Of a DNA stretch of 64,000 nucleotides, positions 25,330-34,648 are shown in pieces. The stretch is from NCBI GenBank assembly GCA_028289605.1, contig JANQON010000009.1:186001-250000 (forward strand), in the 5' to 3' direction. Numbering within the stretch: position 1 is the first letter of the stretch; each line of letters opens with the position of its first letter. The notes under the pieces are model-generated. The model was not told the origin of the DNA. It searched no databases and was given only the letters and a program-made list of their open reading frames with translations. The stretch comes from Hyphococcus sp. GTDB taxonomy: Bacteria; Pseudomonadota; Alphaproteobacteria; Caulobacterales; Parvularculaceae. The translations under genes and the position numbers were made by a program.

Positions 25330-26855
25330 CTCGCCGTCTCCGGTTCTTCGAGCCAGGACTGAATCAAGCCGGCGGTTTCATCGGTTTTATCGGTGGCGAG
25401 GCTTTTCAGCGCGTCAAGCGCATCAGGCGGCGCCGGCGCGGGAGACGGTTCGGCCGCCGCTAGCTGCTCCACTGCCAGCTGCGGTTCGGCGGCAGGCTCA
25501 ACCGTCAATAACGGTTTGACGACAAACAGGCCGAGCACAAGCGTGACAATGGAAAGCACAATGATCTGAACAAGCGTCATCAGATGGCGTTCGGAAAACT
25601 GCGACAGCATATCACGCTCTGCGGTCACGCCGGTGTTTTCAATCGGCTTGAACGGCAGACTGCGGATCGTCAGCGTGTCGCCCCGTTGCTCATTGATACC
25701 GGCCGCCATCGCGACCAGGTCGCGAAGGGCCGTCAGCTCTTCTTCCGGCCGCGGCGCAGTGGTGATGTTTCCTTCGTCGTCTTGTTCTTCTAATTCGTTC
25801 ACAAGCACCGCAACGCTCAGCCGTTTAATAGAGCCGGGCATTTTTTCTCTTTCCCGGCGCACTTCGGAAAGATCGTAGCTCAGCGTTTCATCCGTTTGCG
25901 TTCTTTCTGTGCTGGACTGCGAGCCGGCGCCGTTGGTGTCCCCTTCCGGCAAATTGCTCGCGACGGTGACGGCGCCGTTTTGCGCCCCGCTCGACCGTTC
26001 CGTGACCTCCGTCGTCTCCCGGCCTGAGACGACGCGGCCCGCCGGGTCAATCACGCGCTCGGTTATCGCTTCGCGTTCGACGTCAACTTCCAGCGCCACC
26101 TGAACGCGTGCGTTCCCCGGCCCGACTCGCGCCTCGAGCAGGTCGAGAATGTCCATTTCTATTCTTTGTTCGCGCTCTGTCGCATCGGACTGATTGAGCG
26201 CGCCGCGACCCATTTTTCCAGGGCTCAGAATGACGCCGCGATCGGAATCGAGGACCGCCACCTGATCAGCTGTCAATCCGGGCACCGATGATGACAAAAG
26301 ATAGCGTACTGCATTGGCCTGCGCCGTGTTCAACTCTCCGCGCGCCATGGTGATCGTCACAACTGCTTTCGGTTGCGGCCGATTGCGGGAGAAAGCGCCG
26401 CTGCGTTCCTGCGCGATATGCACGCGTGCGGACTTCACGCCAGGCGTCGACAAAATCGTGCGCGCAAGCTCGCCTTCCATAGCGCGCCAATAGGTGACGT
26501 CGAACATGTCCGACGTCGTCGAAAAGCCGTTCAGACCCTCAAACAATTCATATCCGGCCTGTCCCTGTTGCGGCAGGCCTTCACGGGCCAGTTTCATGCG
26601 CACACTGTCGCGCCGGTTGACCGGCACATAGATCGACCCCCCGCGCACATCTGTGGGAACATCCATGCGCTCCAGCGCGTCGATCACTTCCCCGGCGGCG
26701 CTGGCGTCTAGCCCGCTGTAAAGAAGCGACATACTCGGCGTCGAGGCAGTGCGCGCCAACATCGAAAATGCGAAAATCGTCGCGCCAAGCACGCCGGCGA
26801 GCACAAGCTGTTTTGAGGCCGGCAGGCTCGTCCAAACTTTTACAATTCCAAGCAT
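25326..26855 (-). CDS. fliF: Flagellar MS-ring protein FliF
   Basis: FliF forms the MS ring in the inner membrane. The 509-residue protein has an N-terminal membrane helix (about 18-36), the YscJ/FliF ring-building motif region (MSLLYSGLDASAAGEVIDALE), and a second helix near 430-455 (LMTLVQIIVLSIVTLVLGLF). The cytoplasmic tail (DALDALKSLATDKTDETAGLIQSW) would hold FliG. It is first in a minus-strand operon, divergent from fliL, with 136 bases between. Confidence 0.95.
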   Translation of the reverse strand: MLGIVKVWTSLPASKQLVLAGVLGATIFAFSMLARTASTPSMSLLYSGLDASAAGEVIDALERMDVPTDVRGGSIYVPVNRRDSVRMKLAREGLPQQGQAGYELFEGLNGFSTTSDMFDVTYWRAMEGELARTILSTPGVKSARVHIAQERSGAFSRNRPQPKAVVTITMARGELNTAQANAVRYLLSSSVPGLTADQVAVLDSDRGVILSPGKMGRGALNQSDATEREQRIEMDILDLLEARVGPGNARVQVALEVDVEREAITERVIDPAGRVVSGRETTEVTERSSGAQNGAVTVASNLPEGDTNGAGSQSSTERTQTDETLSYDLSEVRREREKMPGSIKRLSVAVLVNELEEQDDEGNITTAPRPEEELTALRDLVAMAAGINEQRGDTLTIRSLPFKPIENTGVTAERDMLSQFSERHLMTLVQIIVLSIVTLVLGLFVVKPLLTVEPAAEPQLAVEQLAAAEPSPAPAPPDALDALKSLATDKTDETAGLIQSWLEEPETAR

Positions 26856-26991
26856 TTCTCACAAACCATTAACGGGAACATCAATGCGACGCTCTCAATA
26901 CGTGCATTCGCGTTTACCATTTGATCATTAAGAGGAGGTTACAAAGCACCAAATCGGAACAGTCGCATTCAGCGAAAGACAGACGTCGACA

Positions 26992-27498
26992 ATGGCTGAC
27001 CAAGATAAGAAAGAAGACGCCGAGGAAGCGCCGCCGAAACCGTCGGCGGCGAAAATGCTTATTTCATCGGCGCTTTCGGCAATTGTGCTGGGCGGCGTCG
27101 CCGCCGGTGTTGCCTTTGTGATTCCGGGCAGCGACAAAAAATGCGCAGTTGAGACCGTCGCTGCGGACGCGCCCAAGGAAAAAGAAAAGAACTACGAAGA
27201 TGTCGCATTCGTTAATCTGGAGCCCCTCGTCATCTCCCTGGGGCCGAATGCAAATTCACAATATCTTAAGATTTCGATCACGCTGGAAACGTCGCAATCC
27301 CAATTAAAGACGATTGAACATCTGCGACCGAAGTTTCGAGACGTCTTAAACGTGTATCTACGCGCCGTTGACGAAAGCGATCTGACAGAACCTGCGGCGA
27401 TGACCCGGCTGCGGGCCCAGATGCTCCGGCGCATGCAACTCATCGCACCGGCCGGCGCGATTGATAACGTCCTCATCACCGATTTTGTTCTCAATTAG
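26992..27498 (+). CDS. fliL: Flagellar basal body-associated protein FliL
   Basis: FliL is an inner-membrane protein that surrounds and supports the stator. It has 168 residues: a charged N-terminal cytoplasmic part, one membrane helix (ALSAIVLGGVAAGVAFVI) and a periplasmic FliL domain ending in the family phrase GAIDNVLITDFVLN. It begins a short run with the DUF6468-like and MotE-like genes. A second FliL-related gene is at 34649. Confidence 0.93.
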   Translation: MADQDKKEDAEEAPPKPSAAKMLISSALSAIVLGGVAAGVAFVIPGSDKKCAVETVAADAPKEKEKNYEDVAFVNLEPLVISLGPNANSQYLKISITLETSQSQLKTIEHLRPKFRDVLNVYLRAVDESDLTEPAAMTRLRAQMLRRMQLIAPAGAIDNVLITDFVLN

Positions 27499-27509
27499 GA
27501 GCGCGGAAC

Positions 27510-28064
27510 ATGGCCCTCATCATTGATTTCCTTCTGCTCGCAGCTTCCGGCGCCGCCTGCTTTTATTGCTGGATCTTGAGTGCGCGCATTAAATCGCTCA
27601 CCAGCAGCGAAAACGGCATTCAATCCGGAATCGCCGCGCTCTCGCAGTCTGCTGAAGATATCCAGTCCGCAATGTCCACCGCCAAAGACGACGCCACGCA
27701 GAAATCAGAGACGCTCGAAGCACTGATCGGTGAAGCGGACAAGAAAATTCCGGAGATTCGCGATCTTCTCGAGCAAATCAACGAGCTAACGCAACGCTCC
27801 GTAAGCGAAGTGGAAACTGCTACCACCAATCTTGTCGGCACGCTTGCGCCGCATATTGAGGAAGCACGGACAGTTTCGCACGAACTGCTCGACTCCCTTG
27901 AAACCGCCTCGGAAAACAACGACCGGGCGTCGGGCCCCGCAACACGGGCCCGACGGTCTGAAGACGCACCGAATTCAAGTGACAACGAAGAAGAGAGTTT
28001 TGAAATCGAACTCTCAGCCGTTGTCGACGAAGACTCGCATCTCAAAGAGGGAGAAGCGGCGTGA
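27510..28064 (+). CDS. DUF6468-like flagellar membrane protein
   Basis: One N-terminal membrane helix (IDFLLLAASGAACFYCWIL) is followed by a long coiled-coil-like helix with a regular Ala/Ser/Glu pattern (about 25-140) and an acidic C-terminal tail. This layout, between fliL and a MotE-like gene, matches the DUF6468 proteins of alphaproteobacterial flagellar loci, which have no firm function. Its stop overlaps the next gene's GTG start by four bases. The family name is recalled by pattern, not by a search. Confidence 0.7.
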   Translation: MALIIDFLLLAASGAACFYCWILSARIKSLTSSENGIQSGIAALSQSAEDIQSAMSTAKDDATQKSETLEALIGEADKKIPEIRDLLEQINELTQRSVSEVETATTNLVGTLAPHIEEARTVSHELLDSLETASENNDRASGPATRARRSEDAPNSSDNEEESFEIELSAVVDEDSHLKEGEAA

Positions 28065-28705
28065 AGCCGACGCCTTTGACAATCATCGCGGTCATTTTCG
28101 CCTGCTCTTTTGCAGGCCGAATGATCACCGTCGCCGATGCATCGCTCAACACCCTGAAGGATCCGCTGAAACCCGACAATACGGCCGCGGAAAACGCAAC
28201 GCCTGCAGCCCCACTGCAAAAAATGGCCGCAGCGGCGACCGCGGACAAGGCCTCGCCGAAAACAGCGCAACGGGCTTTGCCCTCGGCGACAAACCCGGCG
28301 GAGAAAAACAAGCTGATTGCATCCATAAAAGAACGATCCCACGCGCTCGACGCCAAAGAGACCGCGCTGGAAGACCGCATTCGCTTCCTTGAGACCATTG
28401 AAAAACGCGTGGATCAGAAGCTGCTGCAACTCAAAAAGGAAAACGACGCGCTTTCCGAGCTTGTCGCTTTTGCGGACGAAGCCTCAAAGAACGATATCAA
28501 TTTGCTGTCGAAAATGTATGAGCAGATGAAGCCGCAGAAAGCCGGCGAAATATTTAATAAGATGGATCCCGCTTTCGCCGCTGGCTTCCTGACGGAAATG
28601 AACAGCGAAAATGCTGCTTTGATCTTAATGAATATGAACACTGACAAAGCATATGAAGCCAGCATGATCATCGCGAGTCGCAACGCCGCTGTTCATCAGC
28701 AGTGA
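28061..28705 (+). CDS. motE: MotE-like periplasmic motility protein
   Basis: This 214-residue exported protein has an N-terminal hydrophobic segment (IIAVIFACSFAG), a Pro/Ala-rich stretch, a coiled coil (about 85-135, LDAKETALEDRIRFLETIEKRVDQKL) and a C-terminal MgtE-N-like fold (YEQMKPQKAGEIFNKMDPAFAAGFLTEMNSE). In Sinorhizobium meliloti MotE is a chaperone for the periplasmic protein MotC. Here it lies just upstream of motA and a large exported protein that could be its partner. The start is GTG 28061, coupled to the preceding stop. Confidence 0.78.
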   Translation: MKPTPLTIIAVIFACSFAGRMITVADASLNTLKDPLKPDNTAAENATPAAPLQKMAAAATADKASPKTAQRALPSATNPAEKNKLIASIKERSHALDAKETALEDRIRFLETIEKRVDQKLLQLKKENDALSELVAFADEASKNDINLLSKMYEQMKPQKAGEIFNKMDPAFAAGFLTEMNSENAALILMNMNTDKAYEASMIIASRNAAVHQQ

Positions 28706-28745
28706 TTTTCTAAGCATTTTACTGCCTGTTAATGATGAATCTTTA

Positions 28746-28754
28746 CACACCAAT
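28746..28754 (+). promoter_or_regulatory. ACACACCAAT motif upstream of motA
   Basis: ACACACCAATTGCG lies 36 bases before the motA start. The 10-mer ACACACCAAT recurs before fliI/flgB and near the second XRE gene. Confidence 0.4.
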
Positions 28755-28789
28755 TGCGCGTATTCGCGCAAAAAAACGGGTGTGTATCA

Positions 28790-29656
28790 ATGGGAGCCAT
28801 TATTGGCATTGTCATTACGCTGAGCATGGTGTTCGGCGGCTACGTGATTGCTGGCGGCAAGTTCAGCATCATTCTGTATTCTCTTCCCTATGAGATGATG
28901 ATGATCGGCGGCGCGGCGATCGGCGCGTTCGTTGTTGGCAATAGTTTCGGGGTGATCAAGCACACAGGCGGCGATATCGTCAAAGTGTTCACTGGTCCTC
29001 GCTGGAAAAAACAGGACTACCAGGATCTTCTTTGCCTGATGTTTTCGCTTGTGAAAGTCGCGAAGGAAAGTCCCGTCGATATTGAACAACACATCGAGAA
29101 CCCGGAAGAGTCTTCGATATTTAATCAGTACCCGAAAATTGCAAAAGACAGCGCAGCCATGGAGATGATCTGCGACACCATTCGCTCCATGATTATGAAC
29201 TTTGACAACCCTCATCAGGTTGAAGAGCTGTTGGAAAAGCAGCTTGAGTCGCTGCATCATGACAGCCTTCACGGCGCCCATGCGCTGCAGAAAATGGCAG
29301 ACGGCCTTCCTGCGCTCGGCATCGTCGCGGCCGTTCTCGGCGTTATCAAGACGATGGCGTCCATCGACAAGCCGCCGGAAGTCCTTGGGCAGATGATTGG
29401 CGGCGCCCTGGTTGGCACATTTCTCGGCGTCTTTCTGTCTTATGGACTGGTCGGCCCCTTCGCCGACAAAGTGAAATCCATCCACGACGAAGAACAGCTT
29501 TTCTACGCCCTGATACGTGAAGCGCTTGTCGCGAGCTTGAACAAGCACACCCCGCAGCTCTGTGTCGAAGTGGCGCGCCGCAACGCGCCGAAAAAGCTTC
29601 GTCCGAGTTTCGCCGAAGTCGAAGAAGCGTTGAAAGAGACGCAAAAGGCGGCATGA
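28790..29656 (+). CDS. motA: Flagellar stator protein MotA
   Basis: MotA makes the torque-generating ring of the stator around MotB. The 288-residue protein has four membrane helices: IIGIVITLSMVFGGYVIAGG, MMMIGGAAIGAFVVGNS, LPALGIVAAVLGVIKTM and GTFLGVFLSYGLVGP. A cytoplasmic loop with charged residues for FliG contact lies between helices two and three. ATG 28790 gives MGAIIGIVI, a family-like start; the track's 28754 adds 12 unsupported residues. The stop overlaps the next gene by ATGA. Confidence 0.95.
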   Translation: MGAIIGIVITLSMVFGGYVIAGGKFSIILYSLPYEMMMIGGAAIGAFVVGNSFGVIKHTGGDIVKVFTGPRWKKQDYQDLLCLMFSLVKVAKESPVDIEQHIENPEESSIFNQYPKIAKDSAAMEMICDTIRSMIMNFDNPHQVEELLEKQLESLHHDSLHGAHALQKMADGLPALGIVAAVLGVIKTMASIDKPPEVLGQMIGGALVGTFLGVFLSYGLVGPFADKVKSIHDEEQLFYALIREALVASLNKHTPQLCVEVARRNAPKKLRPSFAEVEEALKETQKAA

Positions 29657-31932
29657 TCCGAGCATTCGTCATATCAACGGTTTCCGCTCTGTCGGTATCG
29701 GCCGCCGTCGCTGCCGACGCGTCGATTGTCATCTCAGCCGGCGAACACGGAGATTTCTCCCGCATCGTTGTCGCCGGCGGCGGGCTGGGCGTTGTCACCG
29801 AAAAATCCGGAAATGTCATCCGTTTGAGCAATATCGGCGCGGCCGGGATCGACCTCGGCGATATCAATGTCCGGCAAAAGGCGTTTCGCATCAACAGAGC
29901 CAGACAGACGGAAAGCGGCGTTGTTGAATTCGAGATGAACTGCGACTGCTCCGTTCGCACGTCGCGCCTTGCGAACGGAAAGCTGATTATCGACATCGCC
30001 GGCGCTTCGACGCCGCCGTCTTCAGGTCAAAAAAGCGCGGCGTCGAAGCCTGCAAATCCGCCGAAAACCCCTGCGCCTGCGGCGAAAACCGAAGACACCC
30101 TGTCGGTGGACCAGGCGCGCGACCGTATGGTGGCGCTGCTCGAACAGGCCGCCCAGGAAGGGCTGATCACACTCAGAGACGAGACGAAACCGGCACCGAA
30201 GGAGCAACCCTCGCCCACCGCGGCGCAACCTGTCGCGCAGGCGCAAACGCCGACAACCGCGCCGAAAAACGACCAGTCCGCGCAACAGCCGGGCGCGCCC
30301 GTCAATCTCGTGCCGGAGGCGCAGACGGTCGCAGCAACGACAAACGCGACGGCGCAAACAAAACCGGCCGCGGCGGCCGCGAAGCAACGTTGTCTTTCCG
30401 ATGCTGTTTTCGCCATTGACGGCGCGCCGTTTGAGAAGGACCCGTTGGTCGCCATCGATGGATTGCAAACGCAGCTCGCCGAAGCGTCACAGGGCGAGAA
30501 GCGCGCGCTGATGCTGCAGCTTGTCAACGGATTCTTGTCGATCGGCTTCGGCGACGAAGCGCTCGCGCTTCTCAACGGCAAGGGCGACGGCGCATCGATC
30601 CTCGCCGACATGGCGCGAGCGGTTGCGGAACGCCCGGTCGCCGGCGACGGCGTATTGATGGGCGCGAAGAACTGCGCCGGCGCGCATGCGCTTTGGCAGG
30701 CCGTCGCAAGCGACGGCGAGGATGCGATCGCCAGTTATGCGCGGTCGGAAGGCGCCATCGCCCAGCTTCCAAACCGCCTTAGAACGCTGATCGCGACCCG
30801 TCTCGCCGTCAAAATGGTCGATCTCAGCAATTGGGCCGCAGCGCAACAGCTCTTCGACGTCGCCGTTGGCGAGGATGAAGTGCTATCGCCGGATCTCAAA
30901 TACGTACAGACCCGCCTCGCCGACCACGACGCTGAGGCGGACAAAACCCGCGACACGCTGCTTGAGATTGCCACCCAAAACTCCTCAGCGTCCGATGACG
31001 CTTTACTCGCCCTTGCCGAATCATACGCGTCCCATGGGGCAGAACCTCATGAAGGCTTTACAGAAGACATCGGCGCGCTCGCCAAAATCGCCGGCTCTTC
31101 CAGAGCGGCGTTTTCAGAAGCGTTTTCTTGGGCCGCCATGGGCAATCTCGATGCGGCGATGACCCTGTTGAAGAACGAGGCGCGCAAGGATGCGACGACC
31201 TCTGACGCCGCCGGCGTCTCCGCCGCCGCCATGATTGAACGGGCGCTGGCGAGCGACGATCCGCTGTTGAAAGTGTCGGCCCTCGACGCCTATCTCGCCC
31301 ACCAACCATGGATCGACCCTCAGCGTTCCAAACTTGAATTGCGCGACGGCGTCGCCGCCTATTCTTACGACGCCGGACTGCCCAACCTGGCTTTCGCCCT
31401 GTTGCGAACGCGGCCCGCACCGACAAAGGAAACGAACCGGCGTATCGCCGAAGCGGCGATCGCCGCGGACCGGCCCGGCGACGCGCTTCGCGCCGCGGCG
31501 CCGTTCGCAACGGATCCGCTATTCGGCGCCCTCGTCGCCAACGCCAACATCGCCAAGAAAGACTATCATGCGGCGCTCGCATCTGCAGCGACGATTAACG
31601 ACGAAACAATCCGTCCACGTATGAAAGCGCGCGCCGGCTGGCTGTCGCGGACGTGGTCGGCCGCCGCCGAAGGATTTCGGGGCATTGACCCGAACGAGCT
31701 TGACCGCGCGTCGGCGACTCGCTTCGCGTTCAGCGCCTATATGAACGGCGACAAGACCGCGCCAAGCGCTGTTGAGGCCGTACTTTCTCAGGACGCGCCG
31801 ATCCTGTCGGCAGGCCTGAGAGCGCTGTTCGCCGAAAGCGCTGCGCGGTCAACGCTGCAGCGCGCGAAACTGCTTGCTGAATCGACGGCTGATGAAATCG
31901 CGGCTTTTGAGGAGATCATGAGCGATGGATAA
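29653..31932 (+). CDS. Large exported protein with AMIN-like N-terminus and helical repeats, cotranscribed with motA
   Basis: I do not recognise this 759-residue protein as a named family. A Sec signal peptide (MIRAFVISTVSALSVSAAVAA) leads into a beta-rich region (about 25-120, GDFSRIVVAGGG ... NGKLIIDIAG) that resembles an AMIN-type envelope-binding domain. An Ala/Pro/Gln-rich linker (about 125-240) and a long all-helical part that looks like TPR-type repeats (about 250-755) follow. It overlaps motA by four bases and flgF by eight. Position and export suggest a periplasmic stator or ring helper, comparable in role to MotC of rhizobia, but no sequence match to MotC is claimed. Confidence 0.75.
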   Translation: MIRAFVISTVSALSVSAAVAADASIVISAGEHGDFSRIVVAGGGLGVVTEKSGNVIRLSNIGAAGIDLGDINVRQKAFRINRARQTESGVVEFEMNCDCSVRTSRLANGKLIIDIAGASTPPSSGQKSAASKPANPPKTPAPAAKTEDTLSVDQARDRMVALLEQAAQEGLITLRDETKPAPKEQPSPTAAQPVAQAQTPTTAPKNDQSAQQPGAPVNLVPEAQTVAATTNATAQTKPAAAAAKQRCLSDAVFAIDGAPFEKDPLVAIDGLQTQLAEASQGEKRALMLQLVNGFLSIGFGDEALALLNGKGDGASILADMARAVAERPVAGDGVLMGAKNCAGAHALWQAVASDGEDAIASYARSEGAIAQLPNRLRTLIATRLAVKMVDLSNWAAAQQLFDVAVGEDEVLSPDLKYVQTRLADHDAEADKTRDTLLEIATQNSSASDDALLALAESYASHGAEPHEGFTEDIGALAKIAGSSRAAFSEAFSWAAMGNLDAAMTLLKNEARKDATTSDAAGVSAAAMIERALASDDPLLKVSALDAYLAHQPWIDPQRSKLELRDGVAAYSYDAGLPNLAFALLRTRPAPTKETNRRIAEAAIAADRPGDALRAAAPFATDPLFGALVANANIAKKDYHAALASAATINDETIRPRMKARAGWLSRTWSAAAEGFRGIDPNELDRASATRFAFSAYMNGDKTAPSAVEAVLSQDAPILSAGLRALFAESAARSTLQRAKLLAESTADEIAAFEEIMSDG

Positions 31933-32644
31933 TGCTGGATATGTCGGATTGTCGCGGCAGGCCGGGTTGATGCGAGAGCTGAACATCGTCGCCAACAATC
32001 TCGCCAACATGAACACCAACGGCTTTCGGCGCGAAAGTGCTATCTTTGCAGAACATGTCGCGGCGCTGGAAAACGGCGACCCCAGTCTGTCCATCTCCAC
32101 GCAAAGCCGTCGCTTTGTCGACACCAGCGCCGGCGAGGCCGCGGTGACCGATCAGCCTTTCGATATGGCCATCAGCGGCGACGGGTTTTTCCTTGTCGAA
32201 GCGCCTGGCGGCGAGCGTCTCACCCGCGACGGCGCGTTTTCCCTGAACGACAACCGCGAGCTCGTGAACGCGCAAGGATTTCGCGTGCTCGATGAGGGCG
32301 GCAGCGCCATTGTGATCCCGCCGGGACAGAACGACGTTTCTGTTTCCGTGGACGGCTCCATTGTCGCAAACGGACAGCCGGTCGCCCGGCTCGGCGTTGT
32401 TACCGCCGACCCTGCCTTCATGGTGCGCGAAGGCAACAACATGTTTCGCGCCGAGAACGGATTTGACGCCGTCCTCGATCCGCAGGTCCGGCAAGGCGCG
32501 TTGGAAGGCTCCAACGTAAACGCCGTTGAAGAAATGGCGCGGCTAATCGTGGTCCAGCGCGCATATGAAGCCAGCAAGAGATTCGTCGACGATGAGAATG
32601 AGCGGATCACCAGGACGATCCGCACGCTGGGACGATCGCAATGA
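31925..32644 (+). CDS. flgF: Flagellar basal-body rod protein FlgF
   Basis: FlgF is a proximal rod component. The 239-residue protein has the rod signature near its N-terminus (LSRQAGLMRELNIVANNLANMNTNGFRRE) and the C-terminal block EGSNVNAVEEMARLIVVQRAYEASKRFVDDENE. It overlaps the preceding gene by eight bases and is followed by flgG, flgA and flgH. Confidence 0.95.
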   Translation: MDNAGYVGLSRQAGLMRELNIVANNLANMNTNGFRRESAIFAEHVAALENGDPSLSISTQSRRFVDTSAGEAAVTDQPFDMAISGDGFFLVEAPGGERLTRDGAFSLNDNRELVNAQGFRVLDEGGSAIVIPPGQNDVSVSVDGSIVANGQPVARLGVVTADPAFMVREGNNMFRAENGFDAVLDPQVRQGALEGSNVNAVEEMARLIVVQRAYEASKRFVDDENERITRTIRTLGRSQ

Positions 32645-32675
32645 TTACGCTCCGTAAGAAAAACAGGAGGCCGCT

Positions 32676-33461
32676 ATGCGTGCACTGAGTATCGCAGCGA
32701 CAGGCATGGATGCGCAACAAAAGCGCGTCGAGGTCATTTCCAACAACCTCGCCAATATGAACACGACTGCTTATGGCGCCAGGCGAACGGAATTTGCCGA
32801 TCTTCACTATCAGATTGCGCGGGCGGCGGGCGCGTCATCATCGGCCACTGGCGACGTTGTGCCGGAAGGCGTGCAACTGGGGCTCGGCGTCAAGACCGCA
32901 TCGGTTTCCGTCGACATGTCGCAAGGCACGCTGAAGTCAACCGGCGGCGATCTCGACGTCGCGATTGAGGGGCGCGGATTTCTTGAGATCACCCTGCCCT
33001 CGGGTGAGTCCGCTTATACGCGCGACGGCGCCCTGAAGCGCTCCGCTGACGGCGTTGTCGTTAACGCCGACGGCTTTCCGATCGCCGGCAACATCACCAT
33101 TCCGACGGACACGCGGCGCATCACCATCAATCCCGAAGGAGAGGTTTTTGTCCTGTTGGCGGGACAAACCGTCGATCAGTCGGTCGGCGTCCTGAACCTC
33201 ATCACCTTCGCCAACGAAAAAGGACTGGAGCCCCTGGGCGGCAATCTCTATCGCGAAACCGCCGCTTCCGGCACGCCCTTGCTGGGTACGCCGGGACAGG
33301 ACGGCCGCGGTACGCTGCGCCAGGGCCACCTCGAAGAGTCCAATGTCGATGTTGTGCAACAGATCGCGGAGCTGATCGAGGCCCAGCGCGGCTATGAGCT
33401 CAACTCCAAAGTTATTTCCGCCGCGGACCAGATGATGGGCGCGACAACGCAAATAAGGTGA
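32676..33461 (+). CDS. flgG: Distal rod protein FlgG
   Basis: FlgG forms the distal rod. The 261 residues contain MRALSIAATGMDAQQKRVEVISNNLANMNTTAYGARR at the start and EESNVDVVQQIAELIEAQRGYELNSKVISAADQMM at the end, both diagnostic. A strong AGGAGG site lies nine bases upstream of ATG. The length is exactly that expected. Confidence 0.97.
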   Translation: MRALSIAATGMDAQQKRVEVISNNLANMNTTAYGARRTEFADLHYQIARAAGASSSATGDVVPEGVQLGLGVKTASVSVDMSQGTLKSTGGDLDVAIEGRGFLEITLPSGESAYTRDGALKRSADGVVVNADGFPIAGNITIPTDTRRITINPEGEVFVLLAGQTVDQSVGVLNLITFANEKGLEPLGGNLYRETAASGTPLLGTPGQDGRGTLRQGHLEESNVDVVQQIAELIEAQRGYELNSKVISAADQMMGATTQIR

Positions 33462-33465
33462 CGTC

Positions 33466-33891
33466 ATGAAGAGATTTACAGGACTAATCGCCACGTCGAT
33501 CCTCGCCACCGGCTACGAGGCCGCGCTCGCGGAGGACATCGTCGCCGCCAAGAACATCCGCGCAGGATCGATCATCGTCGCGACGGACATCATCTCGCCG
33601 CAAGATCGCGACGCCCTGCGCCGCGCCATCGACATTGTCGGCATGGAAGCGGGCAAGACGTTTTATCAGGGACAGCCCATCGATGAAGCCGATCTGCGCA
33701 TGCCAACGCTGATTAAACGCAACGCCATTGTTCATATGGAATACGCGAAAGGGCCGATGACGATCTCGGCGGAAGGGCGCGCTCTTGATCAGGGCGGCCT
33801 GGGCGATCGTATCCGAGTGATGAATCTTGGATCGAAACGCATCGTCACCGTCGTGATTACCGGCGCAGATTCGGTGAGGGCGAACATATGA
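33466..33891 (+). CDS. flgA: FlgA-type P-ring chaperone, short form
   Basis: FlgA is a periplasmic chaperone for P-ring assembly. This 141-residue version has a signal peptide ending near YEAALA and the core domain with ITSPQDRDALRRAIDIVGMEAGK and VRVMNLGSKRIVTVVITGA-like phrases (here IRVMNLGSKRIVTVVITGAD). Many FlgA proteins are about 220 residues; alphaproteobacterial ones are often short like this. It lies between flgG and flgH and overlaps flgH by ATGA. Confidence 0.88.
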   Translation: MKRFTGLIATSILATGYEAALAEDIVAAKNIRAGSIIVATDIISPQDRDALRRAIDIVGMEAGKTFYQGQPIDEADLRMPTLIKRNAIVHMEYAKGPMTISAEGRALDQGGLGDRIRVMNLGSKRIVTVVITGADSVRANI

Positions 33892-34643
33892 AAACGTCTC
33901 GCGCAATCCTGGCGCTCGTCGCCGCCGGCCTCGCCGCACAAGGGTGCGTAGGCAGGCTCGATCACGCTTTTTCCGCGCCACGCATGAGCCCGCCCGGCGC
34001 GCCGAAGCATGAGGTGCCGCCGACATCGGCCGAGCGCCTGTCTCTCGCAAGCCTGACGCCGCCGGACAACCGCGACCCGGCGTCGGCGGGATCGCTCTGG
34101 CATTCCGGACCGACGTCCCTGTTTGGGGATCGCCGAGCCCGCACGATGGGCGATATTCTGACGGTGATCATTGAAATCGACGACGAGGCGGAAATCAAAA
34201 ACAGGACGGACCGTACGCGAGACGCAACTGAAGGCCTTTCCGTTCCGAATTTCTTCGGACTGCAGAGCCTGGCGTCGGATGTGTTGCCCAATGGGGCGAC
34301 GCTGGCGCCGGCGATTGACGCGACGTCTTCTTCCACCGCGAACGGCGACGGCAATATCAAACGCGAAGAAAAGGTCACCTTGCGCGTCGCTGCGACGGTC
34401 ACCCGCATGCTGCCTAACGGACATATGGTGATTACCGGCAGCCAGGAAGTTCGCGTTAATCACGAACTGCGCGATCTTCAGGTCGCCGGCATCATACGGC
34501 CGGAGGACATCTCCCGGCGCAACACGATTACCTACGAAAAAATCGCCGACGCGCGCATCATGTATGGCGGCCGCGGCGTCATCAGCGATGTTCAGCAACC
34601 CCGATACGGCCAGAAAATACTCGACGCCGTCTTACCTTATTAG
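33888..34643 (+). CDS. flgH: Flagellar L-ring lipoprotein FlgH
   Basis: FlgH forms the outer-membrane L-ring. The 251-residue protein begins with a lipoprotein-type signal (ILALVAAGLAAQGC). The family block SLWHSGPTSLFGDRRARTMGDILTVIIEIDDEA and C-terminal VSGIIRPEDI-type phrase (here VAGIIRPEDISRRNTI) are clear. The lipobox is slightly unusual (AAQGC), but the Cys is in place. It is translationally coupled to flgA. Confidence 0.95.
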   Translation: MKTSRAILALVAAGLAAQGCVGRLDHAFSAPRMSPPGAPKHEVPPTSAERLSLASLTPPDNRDPASAGSLWHSGPTSLFGDRRARTMGDILTVIIEIDDEAEIKNRTDRTRDATEGLSVPNFFGLQSLASDVLPNGATLAPAIDATSSSTANGDGNIKREEKVTLRVAATVTRMLPNGHMVITGSQEVRVNHELRDLQVAGIIRPEDISRRNTITYEKIADARIMYGGRGVISDVQQPRYGQKILDAVLPY

Positions 34644-34648
34644 AGCTC

